Part shown: in pieces, positions 53,301 through 64,000 of the stretch
Position numbering within the stretch: position 1 is the first letter of the stretch
How the letters are laid out: every line of letters starts with the position of its first letter
DNA from: Harmothoe impar
Lineage: Eukaryota; Annelida; Polychaeta; Phyllodocida; Polynoidae
Assembly: GCA_947462335.1 (NCBI GenBank)
Contig: OX381706.1
Span: forward strand, 13,802,784 to 13,866,783
DNA length: 64,000 bases
Direction: 5' to 3'
Translations under genes and position numbers: made by a program
The notes under the pieces: model-generated
The model's database searches: none
Told to the model about the DNA's origin: nothing
What the model saw: only the letters and a program-made list of their open reading frames with translations

Positions 53301-54635
53301 CCTCCCTTAGTCCTTTAGTTTTCTGATACCAGGCTGGGAAGCAGGCAATGAATTTTAGAGTGAAAACTTAACACCACTCCCTCCAGGGAAAATCATTTAC
53401 TACTTTCCATATTACAGCTTATTATCTCAAGGAATTCAAAATCTATGTGGGAAACAATGATGGGCAAGCCACCCCTTTCGACCCATCTGACTATGAGTTG
53501 TGTGCTAAGATGTGTGATGAACAGAGCCAACGAGGCCAAATCTATACCTGCCACAGCAAACCTGAAGGACGCCATGTTGCTATTTTACGTTACTCCACAG
53601 CTTCATATCATATATGGCTGTGTGAAATTGAAGTGTACCCGGAAATAAATGAAGGTAAGGCATTGCCTCTATAATGTGAAAATGTCTATGTGATATAACT
53701 CGGCAGTCACGACAAGTTAACGATAGAATTTAAACAGAAATTGATGAATGAAAGTGGAATTGACATATAAGCTCCTCAGCAATGTAGATTCCTTGTTGAT
53801 TGACATTGATTTAATAGTGAGACCTGGGCAGTAATTCAACATGGACCTTAACTGTTGCTTAAAATTGTAAAGGATTGGATACTTATAATTAGTGCTACTA
53901 CTAAATCCTTGTTGTTGATATCAAACCATGTCAATGCACTTGTAGATGATATATCTTTGTATATGCACCCATAGGACAGTATACCAAAGATTACAGCGAT
54001 CAGATCTATTTCTATAAGTGTATGCACCCTTGTTGTCACATAATTAGGAATTTTATATCATGATAACCCTCAATGGTAAATTATTCCCGTAAACCTTTGT
54101 CTATGTATTTTGTCGATGATTAAGAAAGGATTTTCTGACACAGAGTTAATAAATTTCCCCTTCTGCTAAAGATTTACCCTTTCAATCTCGTGAGACTGGA
54201 CTCACTGTGTCACCTGCCAACCAGTGGAAGCTCTATGACGATGATGAAACTACATGCACAGATATCAGAGAGCTGCAAGGGCATGCAACACATTTCTCAC
54301 TGGTGATGAACTGGGACCCAAATGAAATGAACACACGGACTGAGTCAGCTATATACAGATGTAAGAGCGAATTCTTTGTGAATGTAACACATGGCAATAA
54401 TGTTAAGGCTTTTGTCTACCGTGGTGAGGAGGGACTGGATCTATTAAATATTGCCACGAAGATGGTGAGCTACTCCCCATGTCTTACCCTCGGGCAGATG
54501 GAGAGTGGTCAGTTTCTGCGTACCAAGTTCCACTGTACTTGTACACCTTCGTGCCATATCCTGGTGAGGTTCTCCCTGTTTGATGTAAATGAAGCAGCAA
54601 ACAGCACAATCTGCACTGTGAAGCTGTACTATTAG
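47711..54635 (+). CDS. Gene B: secreted protein with two F-type-lectin-like domains, paralogue of gene A
   Basis: Eight exons: 47711-47783, 47982-48104, 48676-48780, 49160-49393, 50356-50464, 51247-51398, 53418-53654 and 54172-54635. They join in frame to about 498 aa ending TAG. Internal exons 2-7 have exactly the gene A lengths (123, 105, 234, 109, 152, 237 nt) and the same phases. Intron 3 starts with GC (GCAAGT), not GT; gene A has GTAAGT there. Signal peptide: residues 1-24. Domain 1 (exons 2-4) and domain 2 (exons 5-7) show PW[VI]-VDLG (AWIVVDLG in domain 2), a Cys-rich middle, GR[YH]V and E[MI]EVY. Exon 8 is the novel Cys-containing C-terminal domain with NVT and NST glycosylation sites. 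The Arg expected in a fucose-binding RXD segment is absent in domain 2 (NIAD). Several MITEs sit in the introns. No break is seen, so the gene looks functional. Confidence 0.87.
48125..48344. mobile_element. piggyBac-like MITE, copy 4, in gene B intron 2
   Basis: The right end, TCCTTAAAGGG followed by TTAA (48345-48348), is intact. The left end has lost its TTAA. The palindromic core is at 48176-48277. Confidence 0.6.
49824..50210. mobile_element. Non-autonomous DNA transposon, copy 2, in gene B intron 4
   Basis: 387 bp, inverted relative to copy 1 at 46167-47341. Ends are ATGATAGCTCTCCTAGG and CCAGGAGAGCTATCACGTA. The uninterrupted interior shows where the LINE fragment entered copy 1. Confidence 0.75.
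50262..50332. repeat. (TA)n microsatellite in gene B intron 4
   Basis: About 70 bp of TA dinucleotides with two ACATA interruptions near the right end. Confidence 0.95.
50665..50965. repeat. 301-bp foldback element in gene B intron 5
   Basis: Inverted arms of about 125-135 bp, outer ends ACTCTCGTTCCCAAATCCTT / AAGGATTTGGGAACGAGAGT, joined by a short AT-rich centre. The arms include GGAACAGGAAATGGAACCAG and its complement. It is non-coding despite open frames on both strands, which are reflections of each other. Confidence 0.8.
52293..52415. repeat. 123-bp palindrome in gene B intron 6
   Basis: Arms begin TACACACTCAGAAAAGTCAG and end with the complement. The inner part pairs CACTCTCACATGAAAGTCAG with CTGACTTTCATATGAGAGTG. 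The loop is about 7 nt. It is a MITE-like foldback. Confidence 0.8.
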
Positions 54636-54642
54636 ATCCACA

Positions 54643-54841
54643 GAGAAAGGAAGCAGAGTCAAAAGGCGGTTCCGGTTGCCTCCATAATGACTCCCTACCC
54701 TCAGGGAGCCCTGGCTGGCTAAGGGCGTCGCATGACGCCCTGGCTTCCTAAGGAAGTCACACAAAAGCCAGGGCTTCACTAGAGGAGGGAGTCATTCTGG
54801 ACGCTGCCTGGACTCTCTTTTGACTCTGTTTCTTTTCTTTG
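54643..54841. repeat. 199-bp inverted-repeat element in gene B 3' UTR region
   Basis: Arms of about 60-80 bp starting AGAAAGGAAGCAGAGTCAAAA, with the complement at the right end. It contains AATGACTCCCT and AGGGAGTCATT. It begins 8 bp after the gene B stop, so it probably lies in the mRNA and could form a strong RNA hairpin. Confidence 0.7.
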
Positions 54842-54845
54842 TGTG

Positions 54846-57400
54846 AGTACAGTGTAGCAGGGTAGGCGTTATACGTGCAACTGTTAGGCTACCGCCCAAC
54901 CCCCTCACTCGCTGACACACTGAGAAAAAAAAGACTGATTGCCCTTTCAACTAGAGTCTGGTAATGCTAGACTCTCCTCATGAAAATCCAGTATTCCCAG
55001 ACTCCAAGAAAGTTTAGTAATGCTAGCCTCTCTTTGATGGATCCAATCTCATTCCCAGCCACTGCATAACTTCTCCATCATTGCCTAACTTTAGTTGAAA
55101 TGCAACATAGGATTCAGTTGATATACGGAGAGCTAAGCCACCTAGAGAGAGAGAGAGTCAGGATGACGCTCATCTTTTCTGCAATGGATACAGTTAGCGG
55201 TGTACTGCCTAAGATCAGATGGTGCCATTGTCCAACATTTATATTGTGAGAACCAGGCTTCAAATCATATTTAGGGTTGGACTTTTTTAATGTACCCTGC
55301 AACAACAGTCCTATAAGGACATATCTGGTTCCTCTGTAAGCTCTGCCATCCTCACCGCCCCACCATATGGGAATATGTCATGACATTTAGGCTTGCTCCA
55401 GACTCTGACACACCATGATATGCTATGAACAAGCTACCATCAGAGCTAACATCTCACAAGACCAGCTTGAGATGGCTTACACATACGTACTCGCAGTAAC
55501 CAGTTTCAAACACATTTATCCTTTAAGACCGATCATAGGATCTTGAAGCAGAATTTTTATTTAAACAGCATAACCTTTTGTATTTGTAAAGCTATGACTA
55601 GTAGAGGGTTTATTGGAGATCAGATATTATATTGGACAACACATATAAATGGATTAATTTGTGAATATATAATATGTTGATTTTGAGCAAATCAATTTTT
55701 AAGATTGACCATGCTCAACTGTTGTAATATCTGCCCCTATTGTTACTAAATATCATCAAGTTAGAATAGTATGATTTAGACAGCATTACATATGGTCATT
55801 TAATTTTCTCTTTAGTAATGTTTCACTTTACATGAGGTTATTTTACATACCTGAGATAGTATGTCCCTCATTTAGGACACATAATTATGGCGATATTTAT
55901 AAATGTGACATTTATTTACTGATTCATGGTTTCATGCCAACTGCTTGTTCCATGTAAATAGAAACCGTGAAGAATCTCACTCCTTTCATTGTGTGCTTGT
56001 GGTATCCAGTTTTCTTATCATCATGTATACGTACATTGCTAGACAGTCACGAATAGTATACTGTACTAACACCTGCAATATGAAAAGCTTATCATCATAA
56101 TAATGATGATAAGGGTAGTGACGATATTACCCAAATGTTCCTCACCACTCTGATCCATTGTCATTGAAAACAATTTTTACATGTAATATTTTCTGAATAA
56201 ATTAAAACAAAAGAAATGGAGAAAAAAATTAATATTAATTGCAACCCCATGTATGCCAAATATTTGGGTTATATCGCTATAGTTATGGTTATAGCGCTTA
56301 TATCATTGAGTTATATCGCTCACCCATTGATATACAGTGTATTTTAAATGCATTTCTTAAGATCGATATGGCGACATGGGGACCCCCCGTCAAGGGCCCC
56401 ACCTGTTGTAACACCTAAAGTGTAAAAACAGGGTGCTTCACCCCACATGTAATCACACCTGCCTGGTGATGGTTAGCACCCCTAAAATCATACATTTTGT
56501 AGGCAACATACAAAGCCACCCTGTAGGACTGGTCTGCGTATATAGTTATGATTTATTATGTATTTTTTTATTCTATGAAAAGTGAGCGATATAACAGCAT
56601 GCAGCTCTACGTGAATTAGTATAGAAATGGCTGACTTAGCAAGTATTAAAAATTCCGATTATTAGGTGATTTTGTTCATCCATGGCTCCTGATATAGAGG
56701 CCATTCAAATATTACACAATTTTGGCCACTTTTTGACCCCCCCCCCCTTGTAACACACTGTAACAAAATGCCAGACCCCTCCTCCATAATTACGTAACAC
56801 AGGCCTGTACCCCCCCCCCCCACATCAATAATGCTGAGCCCACTGTGGGTGGTCCCATACATGAGAGATGGGCCACCCCATGCATATACTATGCAACCAT
56901 TTAATCTATTTTGCTTAATTGCTCAATAACCAAAGTATTACCAACCATATAAACAATCTGTCTTGTTTTATTGCGCCGCCCGTGACCGTCAACTCATGAG
57001 CCTTTTCTTTTTTCATAATATTTTGTATGTCTATCGTCATAATTCGTGTATAACCAGGGCTCTGCTATTGTACTCCATTGCATATTATGTCTATATTTGT
57101 AATGTGATTATATTATAGTACCATTACTGCTACTTAGCTGGTACCCAATATCTAAATGCACACACTGTGCGCTGCTGATACAGTTGTTATTGGGTCTGCA
57201 ACTGATCAGATGGGTCTATGGGTTACTATGTCAGTGGGCAGGAGTTTTAAACTCAAATTTATTATATTGACGGATATTAGATTGTATACTCTGTCTCTCA
57301 CTGACTTGGTATTATTTTGTCACCCGATATTCCCGCTCTTAAGCATCCCTATTAGTATTAGTATTAGTTTAATCCATGTGTAATCTATGGCCGGATTTAG
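54846..57400. other. Gene B 3' flank, no further gene seen
   Basis: AT-rich, with no supported coding sequence. AATAAA at 56196-56201 is a possible distal polyadenylation signal for gene B, but this is weak. A GACATGG repeat trace lies at 56360-56410 and another repeat at 56697-56870. Confidence 0.45.
56697..56870. repeat. C-rich repeat with GGCCATTCAAATATTAC end
   Basis: Begins GGCCATTCAAATATTAC and contains runs of C beside GTAACAC words. It matches 62165-62297 in inverted orientation, so both are copies of one dispersed element. Confidence 0.55.
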
Positions 57401-57666
57401 CTCTCCGCCAACTATTCTGATATGTTATCCCGCCATAACAAAATGATCGGGAAAGTACGCGTGAAACTACTATGGTTGCACACTCTGCGCAACCCCAATT
57501 GGTTTGAATACCTTACTAACAAAATGACAAATGTATTGTCATCCTCTTGCACGTTAATTGATTTAGCATTAAGAGGCTGTACCTGTATGCATATCTGTTC
57601 CTTGACATGGAGGCTTAACGCACGATCCCAAAACCGCCCCCACAGAGTGAAATTTAAAACCACACA

Positions 57667-60566
57667 ATGCCAGTAAAGGTACAAGACTTCATGGACATGA
57701 AGGGTTTTAAGTTGGGGCATGTAAATATTAGAAGCATGCTACTAAAAATGGTTGGCTTAACTAAGCTAGTGAAACTATTTGATGTGATGTGTGTTAGTGA
57801 AAGTTGGTTAACAAAAGACCTCCCCAGCAGTAAGGTGTATATCCCTGACTACCAAGTAATAAGACTAGACAGGGCTGTAGACAAGGCTGGTGGGGGCCTA
57901 ATCTGTTACATCAGGGACACGCTATCTGAATTTTGTACAGTAGTGTCCGAATTATGTAAATCTAATAAAGATATTGAAATTCAAGTGATCAATCTAACAC
58001 AGCCAAAGCACAGGTTACTTTCTATAATACATGTATATAGGCCTCCTGACGGCTTATGCGCACAATGTATAAAAATGTTAATTGATACATGCAAAAGCCC
58101 TCTTCTTGAGGGAAGGGAGCTATGGATCATGGGGGATATAAATGTGGACCTCATGTCACCCGAGCACTGGAAAACCAAATTGTATAACAAATGCATGGCT
58201 GGATTACCTCTCAATAACCTAATATTAGAAATAACACGACCCAATCCCAATCCAAATTCTGGAGGCGGCACCTGTATAGACATTATGTCGACTACTTGCC
58301 CCATAGCAGCCAATTATGGGGTACTGCCGATCTACCTATCTGATCACCTGCCTACCTTTGCAACCCGTAAGCTATATAAGGTAAAACCTGTCATTAGAAA
58401 TATACGAGGTAGGTCTTACCGACACTACAATCTCTCAGACTTTGAGGACTATTTGCTAGAAACTAACTGGGACACCTTCCATGCTGAAGCTGACGTTAAT
58501 CTCAAATGGTCAATAATATTGTCACATATTACGTCGTACTTAGATGAAAATTGCCCCATAAAGGACATGTGTTTTAAAGACCGCAATAAACCGTGGTTGA
58601 GTAATGACATTCTGGAGCTAATCTATGAGCGCAACCAGGTTATGTATGAATATTGCCTTAATAAGGCCCATAATAAACCCCTCCTGGAACGTGCTCAAAG
58701 ACTACGCAATCTCATTAACAAACACTGTGATTATGCCAAAAATCAATACTTCTATAATAAACTTGATGAATATGCAGATAACCCTACCAAATTCTGGCGT
58801 CAAATCAATATCCTATTAGGAAATATTGACCAGGCTAACCCCAAAACAATATACACCCACCACATAACAGGGGACGAAGTCTCAGGTGATGATGTACCTG
58901 GTTATGTAAATAGTTTTTTCTCCACTATAGGTTCTAACCTATTTAATAGTTTGGGTAACACCCCCAGTGTGGCCAAAATGGCCGCTCCTGAGTCACTGGC
59001 CCATGTTGCCACTCTATCACAAGATGATAGGGTGACTTATGATGAGGTGCTCGACACAATTAAAGACATAAAAACACACAAATCTAGTGGTGTGGAACAC
59101 ATATCTGCTAGAGTATTGAAAGATGCCCTGCTAATTGTGGCTCCACAACTAACTTCACTAATAAATGCCTGCCTGGAAAAGGTTGCTTTTCCGGAGGCTT
59201 GGCCCTGTGCTAAGGTTGTCCCCCTCCCTCAGACAGGGAACCTGCGTGAGATAGGTAACTGGTGACCTATCTCACTGCTACCAATCCCCAGTAAAATCAT
59301 GGAGCGAATAATTTATACTAGAGTCTATGGCTGGCTGGAAAATAACAATAAATTATCCCCACACCAATATGGCTTCCGGGCGTCCAGGGGGACGGCAGAC
59401 GCAGTCTTCTCTGTAGTAAGTGACCTATATGGTGCACGGGACAGGGGGGAGGCTGTGACTGCCTGCTTCCTGGACGTACGGAAAGCTTTTGATTCAATAC
59501 ACCACGGTGAGTTGCTCTCTCGCCTTTCAGACCTTGGTATCCCAAAAATATACACTGACTGGTTCCATGCGTATTTATCAAATAGAACACAAATGGTAAC
59601 ATGTAATAATATCACTTCATCTAAAAGTAAATTGTCTTTTGGCGTTCCTCAGGGATCGATACCCGGTCCCCTGTTATTTATCTGTTTTATAAACAACCTT
59701 CCTTCCGTAATACAACACTGTTCAATTTCCATGTATGCCGACGATGTTGTGTTCTATGTAAGTCATAAATCATCTACCATAGCTGAAAATTTACTGCAGT
59801 ATGATGCTAATAGAATTTATGACTGGTTCAGCTCAAGTGGCCTATGTATAAATACTAATAAGACAGAAATTGTTTCAATTCCTCTGAGGACCGTATACCC
59901 GTTGTAAAAAGGGGCGGCCATACTTTAACTGTCAAAACCCAATATGAATACCTAGGTATAGTCATTGATAATAAACTAAACTTTATCACCAGTGTAAATA
60001 AAACAATAAGCACAGCCTGTCATCGAATATATTTGTTAAGCAAAATCCGTAACATGATGCCACAACTAACGGCAATCCTTATTTACAAGCAAACTGTTTT
60101 ACCTGTTATTGAATACTGTGGGCTATTATACAATGGTCTTGCAAGCAACATCATTAAGAAGCTGCAACATGTCCAAAATCGGGGCCTGAGGGTCTGTTTA
60201 CAAACCAATATGAAGCACCCGGTTGCGGGGCTTCATAAGAAGTGTAAGATTGATTATGTTGATGTAAGGTTTGACATTCAATTAATGATGCTAGTTCATA
60301 AATACCTATACTCAGAGGTACTTTGTGCAAGTAGCATAGGTTTAAGAGTGAAACCTGACACTGTTAGAGGCAGAGTAACGAGGTCGGCTAATACACTAGA
60401 GCTCCTCTTTCCGCCTGATGTCAGGATTAGTTACAGAAAATGTCCATTGTATAGGGCTGTCGATCTTTGGAACAGCCTGCCTCCCACATGTAGACTAACA
60501 GCCAGCAAGACTGAATTTAAATGTAGCCCGGCGAATGAGGGCTGTACCCTAACTAGGGCCAACTAG
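57667..60566 (+). pseudogene. CR1/Jockey-like LINE ORF2 (endonuclease and reverse transcriptase), inactivated
   Basis: The frame from an ATG at 57667 encodes an apurinic-type endonuclease (HVNIRS at the start, SESWL, a D-x-N motif near 58136, the catalytic SDH at 58340) and then the RT. A TGA at 59263-59265 interrupts it, where related RTs have W-R-P-I-S, so CGA to TGA decay is likely. The same frame resumes to 59907 with FLDVRKAFDS, PQGSIPGPLL and YADD. A frameshift near 59890-59907 moves the thumb and C-terminal tail (QYEYLGIVID to 60566) into another frame. Two lesions make it dead. ORF1 was not found. The 3' UTR includes an ATTT-rich run near 60620. Confidence 0.88.
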
Positions 60567-61234
60567 TACAGTGTTGATCCCATTGTAATAGTAATAATAA
60601 TACCACGTTACTTTATGACTTTTATTTATTTATTTATGTGCTTACTTATAGCAGTCACAATAGCTTATCACATAGCACCAATCTGTGCCTGCCTACTATT
60701 CATGCCAGGCTACTAAACCCCGGTCCAACTGGTCCATTCTGTGTCTTTGTTTTTTACTCCCAACAAGGGAGGAATGATGTGTCTGTATAAGCGAATGTCA
60801 AGGAATTTAGAAGCCATGTTAAGCTTCTGCATATTTAGCAATTGTATGTTCTCACCATTATTAATCAGCGTTGATACCCACAAGTATCTTTCTATAATCA
60901 CGAATTTGCAGGGCACTAGTCCCATACTGCATCTGCGACAAATTTGGTTATGTAACACCATGAAGCTCCGATGCGTTTTGATTGTTGTATTTTGAAACAT
61001 CATTTTTATGAATAAATACACACTGCAAAATCATTTCATGAGTTGTATTCGCAGGCCTATGTCTGACAGCAGGCCTATGTGTATTACTTTGTTCTCTTTG
61101 TTATTTCTCAACCTTTAAATTTCTGTTATTTCAATGAACATAATTATGCCATGCTCATGCCCCCCCCCCCCCAAATGCACTATCAAAACCAGTGGGTTGA
61201 ATCAAACTAGGATGATATTACACAACACAGACAC
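60567..61234. other. LINE 3' end and AT-rich flank, no gene
   Basis: Includes the probable LINE 3' UTR with (TTTA)n at 60617-60637. No supported gene beyond it. Confidence 0.5.
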
Positions 61235-61237
61235 TAA

Positions 61238-61542
61238 GGGAGTGTTCATTTATTATTTACAGGGGGGGTGGTGAGATTTCACGCAGAGATGCAAAAATCT
61301 TTTATCCCTCCCCCCCCCCCCCCCACTCGACAGTGCGTGGAAAATTGTGTGCCCCCCTCGCCCCTCAAAAACCTTTTGCCCCCCTTCTTTAAACGATAGG
61401 AACGTTGAGCTTTTTGGCTAAAAAGGGGCATAATGTTTATGACATCCCCCTCAAGGGGTCAGACTTTTTTACACTCCCCCCCTCAGGAGGGGTCTGAAAT
61501 GTTTACGCCACCTCCCCCAGTAGCTGATATATGAACCACAGA
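61238..61542. mobile_element. PIF/Harbinger-like MITE, copy 2 (right end decayed)
   Basis: Starts TAA then GGGAGTGTTCATTTATTATT, matching copy 1. The right end only weakly matches the complement. The interior is C-rich. Confidence 0.55.
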
Positions 61543-61635
61543 CTACAGGTGCAGGGTATAGATTTCCTCAAAGTCTGAAACCAGGTGAAACTGATTTGTC
61601 CCTCCTCCCCTCCCAACACCATTATAACCTCCTTA

Positions 61636-61873
61636 GGGAGTGGTCATTTGTTAATAACAGGGGGGGGGGGGTTGGTGGATTTGGGGGGGGACCAAACAAA
61701 TTTGGACCCCTTGAATGAAGGGGGGACCAAAAAATGTTTTTAGTGGAAAAGCCTGGGCTCAATTTCAACCTGCCTGGAGGGAGGAACTGCAAATTTTTCG
61801 ACAAAGAAATTCCGACCTGCTCGCGCGACAATCCACCAACCCCCCCCCCTGATGTTAAAAAATGACCACTCCC
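61636..61873. mobile_element. PIF/Harbinger-like MITE, copy 3
   Basis: 238 bp with ends GGGAGTGGTCATTTGTTAA and its near-complement, flanked by TTA on both sides (61633-61635, 61874-61876). It is the clearest TWA duplication in the window. Confidence 0.75.
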
Positions 61874-62164
61874 TTAGTTGTAATCTAGTGATCTACGATT
61901 ACTGGTTTATTAATATCCTTATTATTATATTAGGGGAGACCTGAGGTTGTGCATCCTCTGCCCTGTCCAGTGTTCCAAGATCGGATCGGGGTCAGGAGAT
62001 GAGTCCATTTCACAAAATCAATACCTTTTTTTGGCAGGGCAGGTAGGGGGAGGGCCAAAATTTTGTATACAATATTACAGGGATGAGGTGAGAGAAACAT
62101 AATGTTGCTGAGACCTGGCTATTAGATTGTGGTGCATTTTCCAAAATTAGATATTTCTTTCTTG

Positions 62165-62297
62165 TATATATATTTTTTGAGAACTGTTATGTAACACTTG
62201 GCTAGACCCCCCCCCCTCCCCCCTGTAACACTTTGTAATAAACTTCATGACCCCCCTCCCACCTATGCTGTTACGTAATATTTGAATGGCCCCATAC
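62165..62297. repeat. C-rich repeat with GTAATATTTGAATGGCC end
   Basis: Inverted copy of the repeat at 56697-56870, ending GTTACGTAATATTTGAATGG. Confidence 0.55.
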
Positions 62298-62419
62298 ATG
62301 TATATCACAGGTAAATGAAATGCATTAAAATAGTACTAAATATAACGTGGCTAACTAAAAAACCTTTTCTTTTTTTTTCTTTTTTTTTAATGTGCCTTTT
62401 AGGGGGGTGCGCGATATTA

Positions 62420-62527
62420 GGGACCTTTACCAAACCCGACGCAGCTCATTAAACGCAGACGTAGTAGTGCTAAAGGGATAGGCTACGTCTGCGTTTAATG
62501 ACTTTTTACGTGCTTGCCAAAGGTCCC
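62420..62527. mobile_element. 108-bp palindromic MITE with 5-bp duplication
   Basis: Ends GGGACCTTT / AAAGGTCCC. The inner arms pair CATTAAACGCAGACGTAG with CTACGTCTGCGTTTAATG. It is flanked by TATTA on both sides (62415-62419, 62528-62532). Confidence 0.75.
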
Positions 62528-62607
62528 TATTACCACATACGCGATATTACCCACATTTAGCCTATCCTATTTGGCATGGCTTGGTGATGAGAAACAAGGA
62601 TATCATT

Positions 62608-62854
62608 TGGAGTGTTCATTTATTATTTACAGGGGGGGTGGTGGGTTTGGGGGGGGCGTAAACATTTTTTTGCCAAAAAGCCTGCGCGTTACTATAGTTC
62701 AAAGGGGGGGGGTGAAAAATTTTCGGCGCCTTCGGCAAGGGGGGCGCGAAACATAACACGCGCTCTCGAGGGGGGGGGCGTAAAATTTTTTCGCCCCTCC
62801 GCGCGAAATCTCACAACCCCCCCCCCCCCCTGTAATTGATAAATGAACACTCCC
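62608..62854. mobile_element. PIF/Harbinger-like MITE, copy 4
   Basis: 247 bp, closely related to copy 1 through its whole length (shared GCGCGTTACTATAGTTCAAA and CGGCGCCTTCGGCAAGGGGG). The first base of the left end and the left TAA are mutated. The right end has TAA. Confidence 0.7.
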
Positions 62855-62954
62855 TAAGGTCGTGTGGATCTTGACAAGAAAAGGTTCTTGACAAGAAAAA
62901 ATTGGGGGGGGGGGAGTATTCAGGCCCCACCTTATGGCTCTAGACCCCTAAATT

Positions 62955-63170
62955 TGATATGGCGACATGGGCATTTCTTAAAATCGACATGCGACATGAG
63001 GTCTAGTGACATGCGACATGAGGCTTAGTGACAGGGGACATGGACATTTCTTAAATTGACATGGGACATGAGCATTTTAAGCGACATAGACATGCGACAT
63101 GGTCATTTCATAAATCCGACATGCGACATGGGCCCCCCCCACCCCCATCAAGGGCCCCCACCTTCTCCTG
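62955..63170. repeat. GACATGCGACATGAG degenerate tandem repeat
   Basis: Repeated GACATG(C/G)GACATG words with spacers CATTTCTTAAAAT and GTCTAGT. A single copy of the same motif (GATATGGCGACATGGGGA) is at 56363. Confidence 0.7.
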
Positions 63171-63278
63171 TGCCACTGATATAGCTATGAGACAGAGTGG
63201 ACTACATAGCCTCTGCAGGATGGCTAAATAATATATCATTATCCATCTGATTCCCTTATGGCCCCGCATTTCTCATCC

Positions 63279-63350
63279 GACTCCGTGGCGCAACGGTAGC
63301 GCGTCTGACTCCAGATCAGAAGGTTGCGTGTTCAAATCACGTCGGGGTCA
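63279..63350 (+). tRNA. tRNA-Trp (anticodon CCA)
   Basis: A 72-nt cloverleaf without intron. The acceptor GACTCCG pairs with CGGGGTC (one G-U), followed by discriminator A. The D stem is GCGC/GCGC with loop AACGGTA. The anticodon stem TCTGA/TCAGA holds loop CTCCAGA, giving anticodon CCA for tryptophan. The T arm is GCGTG TTCAAAT CACGT. CCA is not encoded, as in eukaryotic nuclear genes. The internal A and B boxes are in place and a T5 terminator follows at 63355-63359. It looks functional. Confidence 0.96.
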
Positions 63351-63354
63351 CACC

Positions 63355-63359
63355 TTTTT
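63355..63359 (+). terminator. RNA polymerase III terminator of tRNA-Trp
   Basis: A TTTTT run 5 nt after the tRNA end. Confidence 0.8.
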
Positions 63360-63876
63360 CCGTCACAAGTTAAATTTAGCTGGTCATTTCAATTTCCCGT
63401 ATTTCTGCGTTTAGTGGGTTTGTTTTACGATTCGCTTATTGCTTATTCTATTCTTATTCGTTCCTATCATTAACTGTTGGCGCGGTAGGCATTGCCCCGA
63501 CGCATATTAATATAGGTCAGAATTATAGTTTGATATCGGAAACTAGGTCAAGTTACGAGACACTTGGTCGGAAACAGCCTCTGCAGTCGGTATAGACTCT
63601 ACTGAACGGGACTACGGTTGATGTCACACACGACCTTTATATGTATCTAGCTTATTTCTATGTTCATACCAAGTACTGATATATGCTACAAGTATATAGC
63701 CTCTGATGCAGTCTGGATTACAACTAAGCAGAGAATAGCCTACATTAGCCGATTTTGTTCTCAGTGCCCAGATTGCCCCAGATTGGCTAGTAGGTGCCGC
63801 CACCTTGTGTCAGTAAAGAGAAATGTTCCAAGAAATGATTTTGTAGGTCTTTTAATAGGCATAGGGATACCCAAGT
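63360..63876. other. Intergenic DNA, no gene seen
   Basis: About 500 bp without recognisable coding sequence or repeat structure. A 72-codon open frame at 63660-63878 is Cys-containing but has no recognisable domain. Confidence 0.5.
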
Positions 63877-63995
63877 AACATGCCCAGCTGGGGCCCAGTT
63901 GGGTTTGCCTTGGGCAACCTTGGGCTGGAATGGGCTGCGTTTTGGGCTGGGCAAATCCATGGGCTTCAGTGGGGCCCCAGTTGGGCTTAGTGAAG
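63877..63995. repeat. TGGGC-rich degenerate repeat, runs to the window edge
   Basis: Many TGGGCT, GGGCAA and GGGGCCCAGTTGGG words. GGGGCCCAGTTGGG at the left recurs as GGGGCCCCAGTTGGG at the right about 90 bp later. It is a short-period dispersed repeat truncated by the window end. Confidence 0.65.
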
Positions 63996-64000
63996 TTTAC

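Noticed and set aside
57422..57676. 84-codon frame directly upstream of the LINE ORF2
   Set aside because: Could be an ORF1 remnant, but it shows no RRM, zinc knuckle or coiled coil. Not called.

Overview
This window is eukaryotic, from a metazoan and most likely a marine invertebrate. The evidence is spliced genes with GT-AG introns for secreted F-type-lectin-like proteins, a nuclear tRNA-Trp, two full-length Ty3/Gypsy-class LTR retrotransposons, a CR1/Jockey-like LINE and many non-autonomous DNA transposons. The species cannot be fixed from sequence alone.

Layout. 1-1429: host flank with no convincing gene. 1434-13575: complete LTR retroelement 1 on the minus strand, with gag, pol and a baculovirus-F/errantivirus-style envelope gene. 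13580-15168: short host spacer. 15173-30004: complete LTR retroelement 2, also minus, with gag, pol and a very large third ORF of unknown function. 30009-39400: host DNA with an eight-exon minus-strand gene (gene A, about 495 aa) whose promoter and signal-peptide exon are duplicated in tandem. 39400-47700: gene-poor DNA rich in DNA transposon remnants, a 17-bp minisatellite and a dead copy of a gene B first exon. 47711-54635: the plus-strand paralogue (gene B, about 498 aa), head-to-head with gene A. 54636-64000: repeats, a decayed LINE, a cluster of MITEs with TWA target duplications, and one tRNA-Trp.

The two LTR elements share unexpected features. Both lie on the minus strand 1.6 kb apart. 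Both are flanked by the same 4-bp target duplication (ATAG). Both have LTR pairs that look identical by eye, which implies recent insertion. Both appear to make Gag-Pol by -1 ribosomal frameshifting at a heptamer touching the gag stop codon, followed 4-5 nt later by a perfect 9-10 bp hairpin. Element 1 has a one-base frameshift in its integrase. Element 2 has an in-frame gap in the RT-RNase H connection. Both may therefore be defective copies of active families.

Genes A and B have the same exon count and phases, and six internal exons of identical length. Each encodes a signal peptide, two tandem F-type-lectin/discoidin-like domains (three exons each) and a novel C-terminal domain in one exon. 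The most promising undescribed items are the third ORF of element 2 (zinc-finger-like pairs, a SUMO-interaction-like motif, a long coiled coil and a 15-residue repeat), the envelope-bearing element, and the paired lectin-like locus with duplicated first exons.
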